From JAIBJN01 sp963839745 (GTDB lineage Bacteria > Actinomycetota > Thermoleophilia > Gaiellales > Gaiellaceae): 64,000 bases of DNA. The notes under the pieces were generated by a model. That model ran no database searches. It saw only the letters and a list, made by a program, of their open reading frames with translations, and was not told the origin of the DNA. A program made the position numbers and the translations under genes. Position 1 is the first letter of the stretch. Each line of letters opens with the position of its first letter. Below are positions 56,549-64,000 of the stretch, piece after piece. The stretch lies in contig CAWIWC010000010.1 in assembly GCA_963839745.1 (NCBI GenBank), forward strand, positions 620,001 to 684,000. Reading direction: 5' to 3'.

Positions 56549-58549
56549 TTGACGATCGCCGTCGCTGCGACCGGGGACTTCGGCGCGGCGATCCTCGACG
56601 GGCTGGCCGCGCGCCGGGAGATCGAGCTCCTCCTCACCAAGCCGGACAAGCCGCAGGGCAGGGGCCGCAAGAAGCTCGCGCCGCCGGCGAAGGAGGTCGC
56701 GCTGCGCCACGAGCTCAACGTGGAGCAGCCGGAGCGGCTCAACGAGTTTCCCGGCGACGCTCGTGTGGTCATCGTCGCCGACTACGGGGTGCTCATCCCC
56801 GAGAAGCTGCTTGGCGACCGGCTCTTCCTGAACGTGCATCCGTCGCTCCTACCGCGCTGGCGCGGGGCGGCGCCGGTCGAGCGCGCGATCATGGCCGGGG
56901 ACCGTGAGACCGGCGTCTCCATCCACCGCACGACCGCCGACCTGGACGCCGGGCCGATCGCCGCGCAGCGGCGCTTCCCCATCGGTCCCGACGACGACTC
57001 GGCCGTCGTGTTCGACCGCGCGACGCGCGTAGCCCTGGAGCTGCTCGACGAGATCTTCGCCGAGCCGACCTTCGTGCCCCAGCCCGAGGTCGGGGTCACC
57101 TACGCGGACAAGATCACGGCCGCCGACCGGGAGCTCGACTGGTCGCTCCCGCCCGAGGAGAACCTGAACAAGATCCGCGCCCTCTCGCCGCACATCGGCG
57201 CGCGCGGGCTGGTCGAGGGACGCCGCCTGATCGTGTGGAAGGCCCGGCCGGCGCGTCCCGAGGCGACGCTCGTCGCCGGCGGGATCGAGCCGCTCGAGGT
57301 GCAGCGCGAGGGCGGGCGCCGCATGACCGCGGAGGAGTACCTGCGCGGTCGTCGCAAGGTGAAGACCGCACGCGGGGTCGCCCACCGAGTCGTCACGCGC
57401 GTCTTCGAGGAGGACGCCTACGCAGACCGGGCCTTCCGCAGCGCGGCCGAAAGTCTCGACGAGCGCGACCGCGCGTTCGCGATGCAGATCGCTTACGGGA
57501 CCGTTCAGCGGGCCCGGACGCTCGACCACGCAATCGAGACGCTGGGCCGGCGGCCGGTGCGCAAGCTCGATCCACCCGTGCGGGCGGCGCTGCGCATCGG
57601 CGCCTACCAGCTCGCCTACATGGACGGCGTTCCGGCGCACGCCGCCGTCGACGAGTCCGTGGAGCTCGTGCGGCGCGCCGGGCTCGAGCGGGCGGTCGCC
57701 TTCACGAACGCCGTGCTCCGTCGCCTCTCGCAGGGGCTGCCCGAGGTGCTCGCGCGCCTTCACGAGGAGACGCCTGCCGCGGCCGCGCTCATGCACTCGT
57801 ATCCGGACTGGGTGGCGGAGACGTGGTGGCGCGAGCTCGGCCCGGAGGACGCCCGGGCCCTGATGCGGCGTCAGAACGAGCCGCCGGAGACCGCCGTGCG
57901 GACGCCGGAGGGCCCGAAGGTCGTCGAGACCATCCCGCCCGACTGGCTGGAGAGCGGCTATGCGTGGCCTCAGAGCCGTGGCTCGCAGCTCGCGGGTGCA
58001 GCGGTGGGCGCGCGGGGCGGCGAGCGCGTTCTCGACCTCTGCGCTGCACCGGGCGGGAAGGCGACCCAGCTCGCCGCGGCTGGGGCCGAGGTCGTCGCGG
58101 TCGAGCGGCATGCGGGCCGCGCGCGAGAGCTCGAGGAAAACGCGAGGCGGCTCGGCGTCGAGCTGACGGTTGCGAACGAGGACGCGCTCGACCTCCCTGC
58201 CGGCCTGCGCCAGTTCGACCGCGCGCTCGTCGACGCGCCGTGCTCGGGGCTCGGCGTGCTCAACTCGCGCCCCGACCTTCGCTGGCGCTCCGAGCCGCTA
58301 CCCGACCTGCAGCTCGCCCTCCTGCGAGCGGGGATCGAGCGCGTGCGGCCGGGCGGCACGGTCACATACTCGGTCTGCACGGTCAACCGCGCGGAGAACG
58401 AGGCGATCGTCGACGAGCTTGGCCTCCGGGTCGAGGACATCGGCTCCGAGTGGCCCGAATACCGCCATCCGAGACGTCCCGAGTTCCTTCTCACACTGCC
58501 GCATGTCCACGGCACGTCCGGGTTCTTCGTGGCCCGAATGCGCACATAA
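56549..58549 (+). CDS. fmt-rsmB: methionyl-tRNA formyltransferase fused to 16S rRNA m5C methyltransferase RsmB
   Basis: This is a single frame of 666 aa. Residues 1-272 are Fmt: IAVAATGDFGAAILDGLAAR, NVHPSLLPRWRGAAPVERAI near 95 with the catalytic Asn and His, and STTADLDAGPI-type TADLDAGPIAAQ. Residues 277-666 are RsmB: a NusB-like domain (ARGVAHRVVTRVFEEDAYAD), the SAM site VLDLCAAPGGKATQLA, the catalytic Cys in VDAPCSGLGVL (near 564) and TYSVCTVNRAENE. These are usually two adjacent genes. The joint, MTAEEYLRGRRKVKTARGVA, has no stop or overlap. TTG 56549 is the only start. Given the indels elsewhere, one hidden near 57,350 could fake the fusion. Confidence 0.9.
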   Translation: MTIAVAATGDFGAAILDGLAARREIELLLTKPDKPQGRGRKKLAPPAKEVALRHELNVEQPERLNEFPGDARVVIVADYGVLIPEKLLGDRLFLNVHPSLLPRWRGAAPVERAIMAGDRETGVSIHRTTADLDAGPIAAQRRFPIGPDDDSAVVFDRATRVALELLDEIFAEPTFVPQPEVGVTYADKITAADRELDWSLPPEENLNKIRALSPHIGARGLVEGRRLIVWKARPARPEATLVAGGIEPLEVQREGGRRMTAEEYLRGRRKVKTARGVAHRVVTRVFEEDAYADRAFRSAAESLDERDRAFAMQIAYGTVQRARTLDHAIETLGRRPVRKLDPPVRAALRIGAYQLAYMDGVPAHAAVDESVELVRRAGLERAVAFTNAVLRRLSQGLPEVLARLHEETPAAAALMHSYPDWVAETWWRELGPEDARALMRRQNEPPETAVRTPEGPKVVETIPPDWLESGYAWPQSRGSQLAGAAVGARGGERVLDLCAAPGGKATQLAAAGAEVVAVERHAGRARELEENARRLGVELTVANEDALDLPAGLRQFDRALVDAPCSGLGVLNSRPDLRWRSEPLPDLQLALLRAGIERVRPGGTVTYSVCTVNRAENEAIVDELGLRVEDIGSEWPEYRHPRRPEFLLTLPHVHGTSGFFVARMRT

Positions 58550-58552
58550 GCT
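58547..58552 (+). promoter_or_regulatory. -10 box (TAAGCT) of rpe
   Basis: TAAGCT ends 6 bases before GTG 58559 and overlaps the fmt-rsmB stop. Confidence 0.45.
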
Positions 58553-58558
58553 TCGCGC

Positions 58559-59242
58559 GTGCCCTGGCGCGACTGGATACGCACGGTCGAGGTCGAGCCG
58601 TCGATCTACGCGGCGGACATGGCGCACCTGGGGGAGCAGATACAGCATCTGCTCAACGCGGGCGCGCGCGTGTTCCACTTCGACGTCGGCGACGGGCATT
58701 TCGTGGAGCCGATCACGATGGGACCTGTCGTCCTGCGCGCGATCGCGCCTGCGATCCACGCCGCCGGCGGCGTGATCGACGTGCACCTCATGGTCACGAA
58801 CCCTGAGCACCACTTCGAGCAGATCAAGGCCGCAGGCGGCGACAGCGTCACCTTCCACGTCGAGGCGACCGAGGAGCCGTGGTCGGCGATCAGCCTGGCC
58901 CGCTCGCACGGGCTCGCCGTCGGCGTCGCGTTCAATCCCGAGACGTCGGTGCAGGACGCTCTGGCCGCCTCGCTCGGCGCCGACCTCGTGCTCTGCATGA
59001 GCATCCATCCCGGCTACTCGGGCCAGGAGTTCATGCTCGACGCGCTCCCGCGGATCCGCGAGCTCAGGGCACAGCTGCACGACCGCGTCGTCGTCCAGGT
59101 CGACGGCGGCATCACGCAGGAGAACATCCGCATGGCCTACGAAGCAGGCGCGGAGGCCCTCGTGGCCGGGACGTCGATCTTCGGGCGGGAGGACCTGAAC
59201 CGGGCCTACCTCCAGCTCGTCCGCGAGCTCGCCGGCGAATGA
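58559..59242 (+). CDS. rpe: ribulose-phosphate 3-epimerase
   Basis: The protein is 227 aa, a TIM barrel: EVEPSIYAADMAHLGEQIQH, FHFDVGDGHFVEPITMGPVV with metal His and Asp, VIDVHLMVTNPEHHFEQI, MSIHPGYSGQEFM and VQVDGGITQENIRMAYEAGA. The usual S-x-L-x-A-D start reads S-I-Y-A-A-D. It links the pentose phosphate pathway to ribulose 5-phosphate, also the substrate of RibB just downstream. Its stop overlaps the ribD ATG (ATGA). Confidence 0.94.
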   Translation: MPWRDWIRTVEVEPSIYAADMAHLGEQIQHLLNAGARVFHFDVGDGHFVEPITMGPVVLRAIAPAIHAAGGVIDVHLMVTNPEHHFEQIKAAGGDSVTFHVEATEEPWSAISLARSHGLAVGVAFNPETSVQDALAASLGADLVLCMSIHPGYSGQEFMLDALPRIRELRAQLHDRVVVQVDGGITQENIRMAYEAGAEALVAGTSIFGREDLNRAYLQLVRELAGE

Positions 59243-60202
59243 CGGACGCCGAGTACCTCGCCCGCGCGCTCGAGCTGGCGGAGCGCGGCCGGGGCGGGAC
59301 GGCGCCGAACCCCGTCGTCGGCGCGGTGCTCGTCCGCGACGGCGACGTCGTGGGGGAGGGCTGGCACGAGCGGGCCGGAGGGCCGCACGCCGAGATCGTC
59401 GCGCTCGAGGCCGCCGGAGAGGACGCTCGGGGCGCCACGCTCTACGTCTCGCTCGAGCCCTGTGCCCATCACGGCAGGACGCCGCCGTGCGCGGACGCCG
59501 TGCTCGCGGCCGGGGTGACGCGGGTCGTCGCCGCGCGTCGGCGACCCGAACCCGGAGACGAACGGCGAGGGCTTCGACCGGCTCCGAGCGGCCGGGGTCG
59601 ACGTGGAGCTTCCGGGCGGCGAGCTCGAGTGGCGCGCCCGCGTCCAGAACGAGGCCTTCCGCGTCTGGGTGGCCGAGGGGCGGCCGTTCGTCGTCTACAA
59701 GGCGGCCGTGACCCTGGATGGACGGGTGACGCTTCCTGGCTCGCGCTGGGTGAGCGGCGAGGAGAGCCGCCGGCGCGTGCACGAGCTGCGCGCGACCGTG
59801 GACGCCGTGGTGGTCGGGATGGGCACGGTGCGCGCCGACGACCCGCAGCTGACGGCGCGGGGCGTCGAGGCCGCGCGCCAGCCGCGGCGGCTCGCGTTCG
59901 GAAGCGGGCCGCTCCCGGAGGGCTCCGAGCTCGAGCTCGTGAGCGGGCCGCTCGAGGAGGAGCTCGCCCGGCTGGCGGCGGAGGGCGTCCAGTCGCTCCT
60001 TCTGGAAGGCGGCCCGACGCTCGCGACGTCGTTCCTGGCCGCCGGCCTGGTCGACAAGCTCATGCTCTTCGTCGCGCCGAGGTTCTCCGGCGCCGGCCCG
60101 CACTGGTTGGGCGGCATCGAGCAGCCCCTCGACCTCACGCACCAGACCGCCGAGCGCGTCGGCGAGGACGTCCTGCTCACGGGCTACCTCCGGGAGCCCT
60201 GA
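59239..60202 (+). CDS. ribD: bifunctional pyrimidine deaminase/reductase RibD; one indel
   Basis: The protein is about 320 aa. The deaminase domain has GGTAPNPVVGAVLVRDGDVV, GGPHAEIVALEAAGEDARGA and SLEPCAHHGRTPPCADAVL with the zinc His and two Cys. An extra G near 59,540 breaks the frame; it then continues GDPNPETNGEGFDRLRAAGV. The reductase domain has VYKAAVTLDGRVTLPGSRWV, VVVGMGTVRADDPQLT and LLLEGGPTLATSFLAAGLVD. It does the second and third steps of riboflavin synthesis. As an essential gene, its break argues for sequence error. Confidence 0.93.
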
Positions 60203-60213
60203 GCCCGGGCCAC

Positions 60214-60219
60214 TATCGT
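60214..60219 (+). promoter_or_regulatory. -10 box (TATCGT) of ribE
   Basis: TATCGT ends 7 bases before GTG 60227. No FMN riboswitch fits in the 24-base gap. Confidence 0.45.
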
Positions 60220-60226
60220 TCGCGGC

Positions 60227-60802
60227 GTGTTCACCGGGATCGTGCGCGAGCTGGGATCCGTCGAGGCCCTGGAGGAGTCCAAGGCCGGTGCCCGGCTGCG
60301 TGTCCGGGCGCCCGAGACCGCCGGCGGGACGGCGGTGGGAGACTCCGTCTCCGTCAACGGCGTCTGCCTGACCGCGGTCGAGGTGCAGGACGGCGTGCTC
60401 GCGTTCGACGCGGTGCCGGAGACGCTGCGGCGGAGCTCGCTGGGGCGCCTGGGCGCCGGGTCGCCCGTCAACGTGGAGCCCGCGCTGCGCGCCGGGGAGC
60501 CGCTCGGCGGCCACATCGTCCAGGGGCACGTGGACGGGGTCGCCCGGGTGCGCCGGGCCGACGACGAGGGCCTCGAGATCGAGGCGCCGCCGGAGATCCT
60601 GCGCTACTGCGTGGAGAAGGGCTCCATCGCGGTCGAGGGCGTCAGCCTCACGATTGCGAGCCTGTCCGACGACGCCTTCACGGTCGCGCTCGTCCCGCAC
60701 ACGCGGGCGGTGACGACGCTCGGCGCGCTCGGCCCGGGCGACGAGGTGAACATCGAGGTCGACCTCCTCGCCAAGCACGTCGAGCGCCTGCTCGAGCGAT
60801 GA
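60227..60802 (+). CDS. ribE: riboflavin synthase, alpha subunit
   Basis: The protein is 191 aa with the two similar barrels of the family: MFTGIVRELGSVEALEESKA and VGDSVSVNGVCLTAVEVQDG in the first, GGHIVQGHVDGVARVRRADD and SIAVEGVSLTIASLSDDAFT in the second. It dismutates lumazine to riboflavin. GTG 60227 lies behind TATCGT. Its stop overlaps the next ATG (ATGA). Confidence 0.95.
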   Translation: MFTGIVRELGSVEALEESKAGARLRVRAPETAGGTAVGDSVSVNGVCLTAVEVQDGVLAFDAVPETLRRSSLGRLGAGSPVNVEPALRAGEPLGGHIVQGHVDGVARVRRADDEGLEIEAPPEILRYCVEKGSIAVEGVSLTIASLSDDAFTVALVPHTRAVTTLGALGPGDEVNIEVDLLAKHVERLLER

Positions 60803-61230
60803 GGGCGGAGCCGCTCTACCGCATCACGTTCAGCTACCGCGAGACCTTTCGGGCCGGCGACGACGTCCTGCTCCTGGCCGAGGGAACCTGCGAGGGGCGC
60901 GTGGCGGGCCGCTTCCGCGGCGCGAACCGCGCCAGGCTCGCATCCACCGGCGCCTGGATCCCGCAGCTCGAGGGCGCGGTCGTGACCGAGGACGGCGCCA
61001 CGATCCTGCTCCAGCTCTCGGGTCGCGGGCGCCCGGACGCCGATCCGGTGGGCCGCGTGACTGCGGCGGTCACGCACACGACCGTCGACGAGCGTTACGC
61101 CTGGCTGAACGACACGGTGGGCGCCGTCGCCGGCGAGGTCTACCCCGGCGAGCGGGTCGTCCTCGACGTCGCCGCGCTGCACTGGGAGCCGCTGCCTGAA
61201 GCGCCGGGATACGATCACGGGGAGACATGA
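60799..61230 (+). CDS. unknown protein in the riboflavin operon (DUF3237-like)
   Basis: The protein is 143 aa. ATG 60799 overlaps the ribE stop and its own stop overlaps the ribBA start (ATGA both sides), so it is firmly inside the operon. It reads LYRITFSYRETFRAGDDVLL, LEGAVVTEDGATILLQLSGR, then TTVDERYAWLNDTVGAVAGE. The G-A-x-I-x-L-x-x-x-G-R and Y-x-W-L-N pieces resemble DUF3237 barrel proteins, but the match is partial. No catalytic residues can be named. Location suggests a role with flavins or lumazine; unproven. Confidence 0.7.
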   Translation: MRAEPLYRITFSYRETFRAGDDVLLLAEGTCEGRVAGRFRGANRARLASTGAWIPQLEGAVVTEDGATILLQLSGRGRPDADPVGRVTAAVTHTTVDERYAWLNDTVGAVAGEVYPGERVVLDVAALHWEPLPEAPGYDHGET

Positions 61231-62483
61231 GCGCGTCCGTGGACACACAGGCGCCCTTCGCCACGATCGAAGAGGCAATCGAGGACATCCGCCAGGGGAA
61301 GCTGGTGGTCGTCGTCGACGCCGCGGACCGTGAGAACGAGGGCGACCTGACGATCGCCGCCCAGTTCGCCACGCCCGAGGCGATCAACTTCATGGCCACG
61401 CACGCGCGCGGGCTCATCTGCCTGTGCCTCACCGAGGAGCGCTGTGACGAGCTCGGCCTCAAGCCGATGACGTACAACAACGAGACCCCGTTCGAGACCG
61501 CGTTCACGATCTCGGTCGAGGCGCGCGAAGGCGTGACCACGGGGATCTCGGCCGCCGACCGCTCGCGCACGATCCAGGTCGCCATCGACCCGACCAAGGG
61601 CCCGCACGACCTCGTGCAGCCCGGCCACGTCTTCCCGCTCCGCGCGCGCCCCGGCGGCGTCCTGCAGCGGTCGGGCCAGACGGAGGCCGCGGTCGACCTC
61701 GCGCGGCTGGCGGGCCTCAACCCGGCCGGCGTGGTCTGCGAGATCATGAACGAGGACGGGACGATGGCCCGCGTGCCCGACCTGATCCCGTACTGCGAGC
61801 GCCACGGGATCAAGCTCGTCACCGTCGAGGACCTGATCGAGTACCGGCGCCGCACGGAGAAGCTCGTCGAGCGCATGACCTCCGTCCGCCTCCCGACCGC
61901 CTACGGCGAGTTCACCGCCGTCGCGTTCCGCGAGGTCCTGACCAACAAGACTCACGTCGCGCTCGTCAGGGGCGAGGTGGACGGTGAGGAGGACGTGCTC
62001 GTGCGCGTCCACTCCGAGTGCCTGACCGGCGACGTCTTCCACTCCCTCCGGTGCGACTGCGGCGAGCAGCTCGAGCTCGCGCTCCAGCGGGTCGCCGCCG
62101 AGGGGCGCGGGGTGCTCCTCTACATGTCGCAAGAGGGACGCGGCATCGGCCTCCTCGCCAAGCTCAAGGCCTACGAGCTCCAGGAGAACGGGCTCGACAC
62201 GGTCGAGGCGAACCTGCAGCTCGGCTTCCCGCCGGACGCGCGGGAGTACGGGATCGGCTCGCAGATCCTCGCCGACCTCGGCCTCTCGACCATCCGCATC
62301 CTCACCAACAACCCGCGGAAGATCACCGGCATCGAGGGCTTCGGCCTCAAGGTCGTGGAGCAGCTGCCCATCGAGGTGCCGCCCAACATGGAGAACCGCC
62401 TGTACCTGGAGACGAAGCGGGACAAGCTCGGCCACCGGCTCCACCACCAGGAGCAGCGCTTCGAGGAGCCCAGCGAGGAATGA
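61227..62483 (+). CDS. ribBA: bifunctional DHBP synthase/GTP cyclohydrolase II
   Basis: The protein is 418 aa. The RibB half has KLVVVVDAADRENEGDLTIA, FMATHARGLICLCLTEERCD, TTGISAADRSRTIQVAIDPT and GHVFPLRARPGGVLQRSGQT. The RibA half has VRVHSECLTGDVFHSLRCDC (three zinc Cys), GVLLYMSQEGRGIGLLAKLK and RILTNNPRKITGIEGFGLKV. It makes both riboflavin precursors, from ribulose 5-phosphate and GTP. The frame is intact; start and stop overlap its neighbours by ATGA. Confidence 0.97.
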   Translation: MSASVDTQAPFATIEEAIEDIRQGKLVVVVDAADRENEGDLTIAAQFATPEAINFMATHARGLICLCLTEERCDELGLKPMTYNNETPFETAFTISVEAREGVTTGISAADRSRTIQVAIDPTKGPHDLVQPGHVFPLRARPGGVLQRSGQTEAAVDLARLAGLNPAGVVCEIMNEDGTMARVPDLIPYCERHGIKLVTVEDLIEYRRRTEKLVERMTSVRLPTAYGEFTAVAFREVLTNKTHVALVRGEVDGEEDVLVRVHSECLTGDVFHSLRCDCGEQLELALQRVAAEGRGVLLYMSQEGRGIGLLAKLKAYELQENGLDTVEANLQLGFPPDAREYGIGSQILADLGLSTIRILTNNPRKITGIEGFGLKVVEQLPIEVPPNMENRLYLETKRDKLGHRLHHQEQRFEEPSEE

Positions 62484-63019
62484 ACGAGGAGCTGCGCGTC
62501 TCCGAGCACGCCGTCGGGCGGCTGCGACTTCCCGAGGGCGTCGGCGTCATCGCGGGGTCGCCGAACGGCGCCCGGCGAGCGGTGGGGATCGTCGTCGCGC
62601 GCTTCAACGGCGAGATCACCTCGCGGCTCCTGGACGGCGCCATCGCCGCCCTCGAGGAGGCCGGCGTCGAGCGCGACCGGATCGACGTCGTCCCGGTGCC
62701 GGGCGCCTTCGAGCTCCCGCTTGGCGCCATGGCGCTCGCCAAGACCCGCCAGTACGCGTGCATCGTCGCGCTCGGCTGCATCGTCCGCGGCGAAACGCCG
62801 CATTTCGACTTCATCGCCGCCGAGGCGGCCAGCGGGCTCCAGCTCGCGGCGCTCGAGACGGGCGTCCCGGTCAGCTTCGGGGTGCTCACGACCGAGACGA
62901 AGGCCCAGGCCGAGGAGCGCGCCGGAGGTGCCCGTGGCAACAAGGGCGCCGAGGCCGCCCGCTCCGCCCTGGAGATGGCCGATGTGTTCGGCCGTCTGCG
63001 TGCCCGGGCGCCGCAGTAG
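62480..63019 (+). CDS. ribH: 6,7-dimethyl-8-ribityllumazine synthase
   Basis: The protein is 179 aa. An N-terminal extension of about 30 residues precedes VGIVVARFNGEITSRLLDGA. It then has VVPVPGAFELPLGAMALAKT, ALGCIVRGETPHFDFIAAEA with the catalytic His, and VSFGVLTTETKAQAEERAGG with ARGNKGAEAARSALEMADVF. It joins the two precursors to lumazine in a large capsid-like assembly. It closes the rib operon. Confidence 0.95.
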   Translation: MNEELRVSEHAVGRLRLPEGVGVIAGSPNGARRAVGIVVARFNGEITSRLLDGAIAALEEAGVERDRIDVVPVPGAFELPLGAMALAKTRQYACIVALGCIVRGETPHFDFIAAEAASGLQLAALETGVPVSFGVLTTETKAQAEERAGGARGNKGAEAARSALEMADVFGRLRARAPQ

Positions 63020-63026
63020 CTGTCGC

Positions 63027-63032
63027 TATACT
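63027..63032 (+). promoter_or_regulatory. -10 box (TATACT) of rpmB
   Basis: TATACT ends 9 bases before ATG 63042, just after the ribH stop. Best -10 in the window. Confidence 0.5.
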
Positions 63033-63041
63033 CATCCGCCG

Positions 63042-63233
63042 ATGTCGAAGGTCTGCGCAGTCTGTGGGAAGGGCCCGTCGTTCGGTCACAACCGAAGCCA
63101 CTCGATGGTGGCGACGAAGCGCCGCTTCAACCCCAACCTCCAGCGGGTCCGCATCCTCGTGAACGGAGCGGTGCGCCGGAGCTACGTCTGCGCGCGGTGC
63201 CTGAAGTCGGGCCGCGTCGAGAAAGCGCTGTAG
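63042..63233 (+). CDS. rpmB: 50S ribosomal protein L28
   Basis: The protein is 63 aa: KVCAVCGKGPSFGHNRSHSM, KRRFNPNLQRVRILVNGAVR and SYVCARCLKSGRVEKAL. Two CxxC pairs mark the zinc-binding form of L28. Length is normal. The following kinase gene overlaps its 3' end. Confidence 0.96.
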   Translation: MSKVCAVCGKGPSFGHNRSHSMVATKRRFNPNLQRVRILVNGAVRRSYVCARCLKSGRVEKAL

Positions 63234-64000
63234 CGCTCGTCGGCGCGGCGCTCGCCGCGCTGGAGGCGAGCCGCACGCGCATCGACGACCTCAACGTCTA
63301 TCCCGTTCCGGACGGGGACACGGGGACGAACATGACGATGACCGTGCGGGCGGTCGCCGACGCGCTCGAGCGCGACCCGGGCGCGGACGTGGGCCGCGCG
63401 ATCCTGATGGGCGCCCGCGGGAACTCCGGCGTCATCCTCTCGCAGCTCGCCCGCGGCTTCCTCTCCGCGCTGCCCGAGGACGACGCATTCGACGCGCACG
63501 CGCTCGCACGCTCACTGCGGGCCTCGAGCGACGCGGGCTACGCGGCCGTCCGCAACCCGCAGGAAGGGACGATCCTCACCGTCTCGCGGGCGCTGGCCGA
63601 GCGGGCCGAGGAGCTGGGCGGCTCGGACATGTCCGTGGAGGACGCGCTCGCCGACCTGGTCGCACACGGCGAGAAGGCGCTCGCGGCCACCACCGAGCAG
63701 CTCGACATCCTCAAGCAGGCAGGCGTCGTCGACGCGGGTGGGGCCGGACTGCTGGAGATCGTGCGCGGCGTCACTTCCCACGTCCGCGGCGAGGTGCTCC
63801 CGGAGCCGGCGCCCATCCTCGAGGCCATTCCGATGGAGGCCGTCCACCTGGAGCTCTCGGCGTTTCGCTATTGCACGTCGTTCTTCGTCGAGGGCGACGC
63901 GGTCGACCCGGACACGCTCGAGGCCGAGCTCCTGAAGATGGGCGACTCTCTCCTCGTCGTCGGGAGCCAGGGCGCCGTCAAGGTGCATCTGCACACGGAC
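63197..64000 (+). CDS. DAK/FakA-type kinase (fatty-acid kinase or DhaK-like), 5' part
   Basis: The gene is cut by the window end after about 268 codons. The DhaL-type kinase domain is clear: RIDDLNVYPVPDGDTGTNMT with the ATP-metal Asp residues, GRAILMGARGNSGVILSQLA, AVRNPQEGTILTVSRALAER and LKQAGVVDAGGAGLLEIVRG. The following FRYCTSFFVEGDAVDPDTLE and VVGSQGAVKVHLHTD match the middle domain of FakA/YloV proteins. The start is probably GTG 63197, inside rpmB, giving VPEVGPRRESAVALVGAALA. In many bacteria rpmB is followed by this gene and recG. Confidence 0.9.
   Translation, partial: MPEVGPRRESAVALVGAALAALEASRTRIDDLNVYPVPDGDTGTNMTMTVRAVADALERDPGADVGRAILMGARGNSGVILSQLARGFLSALPEDDAFDAHALARSLRASSDAGYAAVRNPQEGTILTVSRALAERAEELGGSDMSVEDALADLVAHGEKALAATTEQLDILKQAGVVDAGGAGLLEIVRGVTSHVRGEVLPEPAPILEAIPMEAVHLELSAFRYCTSFFVEGDAVDPDTLEAELLKMGDSLLVVGSQGAVKVHLHTD

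Noticed and set aside
1..64000. CRISPR array, tRNA, rRNA, transposase or integrase
   Set aside because: No regularly spaced repeats, cloverleaf or rRNA blocks, and no DDE, tyrosine or serine recombinase motifs were seen in any frame.

Overview
This is a GC-rich window (roughly two-thirds or more G+C by eye) from an actinobacterial chromosome. I infer a deep-branching class such as Thermoleophilia (Gaiellales or Solirubrobacterales type). The reasons are a class II DAHP synthase, a fused RibBA, a DUF3352 lipoprotein, very frequent GTG starts, and many genes with a TANNNT-like -10 box only 6-8 bases before the start codon (leaderless transcripts). Taxonomy is an inference; no rRNA gene is present.

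Region 1 (1-17,300) is an accessory defence island related to DISARM. In order on the + strand it has a small Cys-rich protein, a giant protein joining a GHKL/sacsin-type ATPase to an SF2 helicase, a UvrD-like helicase, DrmA (SF2 helicase), DrmB (DUF1998), a NERD-nuclease/UvrD-like helicase, a small winged-helix-like protein and a HhH-GPD DNA glycosylase of the thymine-mismatch type. A YbjN-like protein lies antisense between two of the helicases, and a convergent DNA cytosine-C5 methyltransferase closes the island. No DrmC phospholipase-D gene is visible. The core is DrmA-DrmB plus a C5 methyltransferase, as in class 2 DISARM, but the other subunits differ. A decayed copy of the 3' end of the uvrD2 gene lies at the right edge.

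Region 2 (17,300-32,800) is mixed: a TM0106-type nuclease/helicase, a secreted trypsin-like protease, a beta-hydroxyacid dehydrogenase, a flavin reductase, UvrD2, a small phosphatase, a PAS-GGDEF-EAL c-di-GMP protein, an aminotransferase, infA, an Lrp regulator divergent from an EamA exporter, and membrane or hydrolase genes.

Region 3 (32,800-64,000) is core genome: dnaE, lgt, scpA-scpB, rluB, trpS, a shikimate/aromatic block (DAHP synthase, tyrA, aroA) running into cmk-plsC-der-gpsA, then metK, a DtxR regulator, priA, def, an fmt-rsmB fusion, rpe, the riboflavin operon ribD-ribE-(unknown)-ribBA-ribH, rpmB and the start of a DAK/FakA-type kinase gene. Overlapping stop/start pairs (ATGA, GTGA, TAATG) mark polycistronic coupling.

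Many genes in regions 1 and 2, and a few in region 3 (dtxR, ribD), are split by single-base indels. They occur every few hundred bases or less in 1-17 kb and are absent from about 32.8-52.9 kb. Essential or housekeeping genes are hit, each side keeps normal family motifs, and joining the frames restores whole proteins. I therefore read most of them as assembly or base-calling errors, and I give coordinates for whole genes across the indels.
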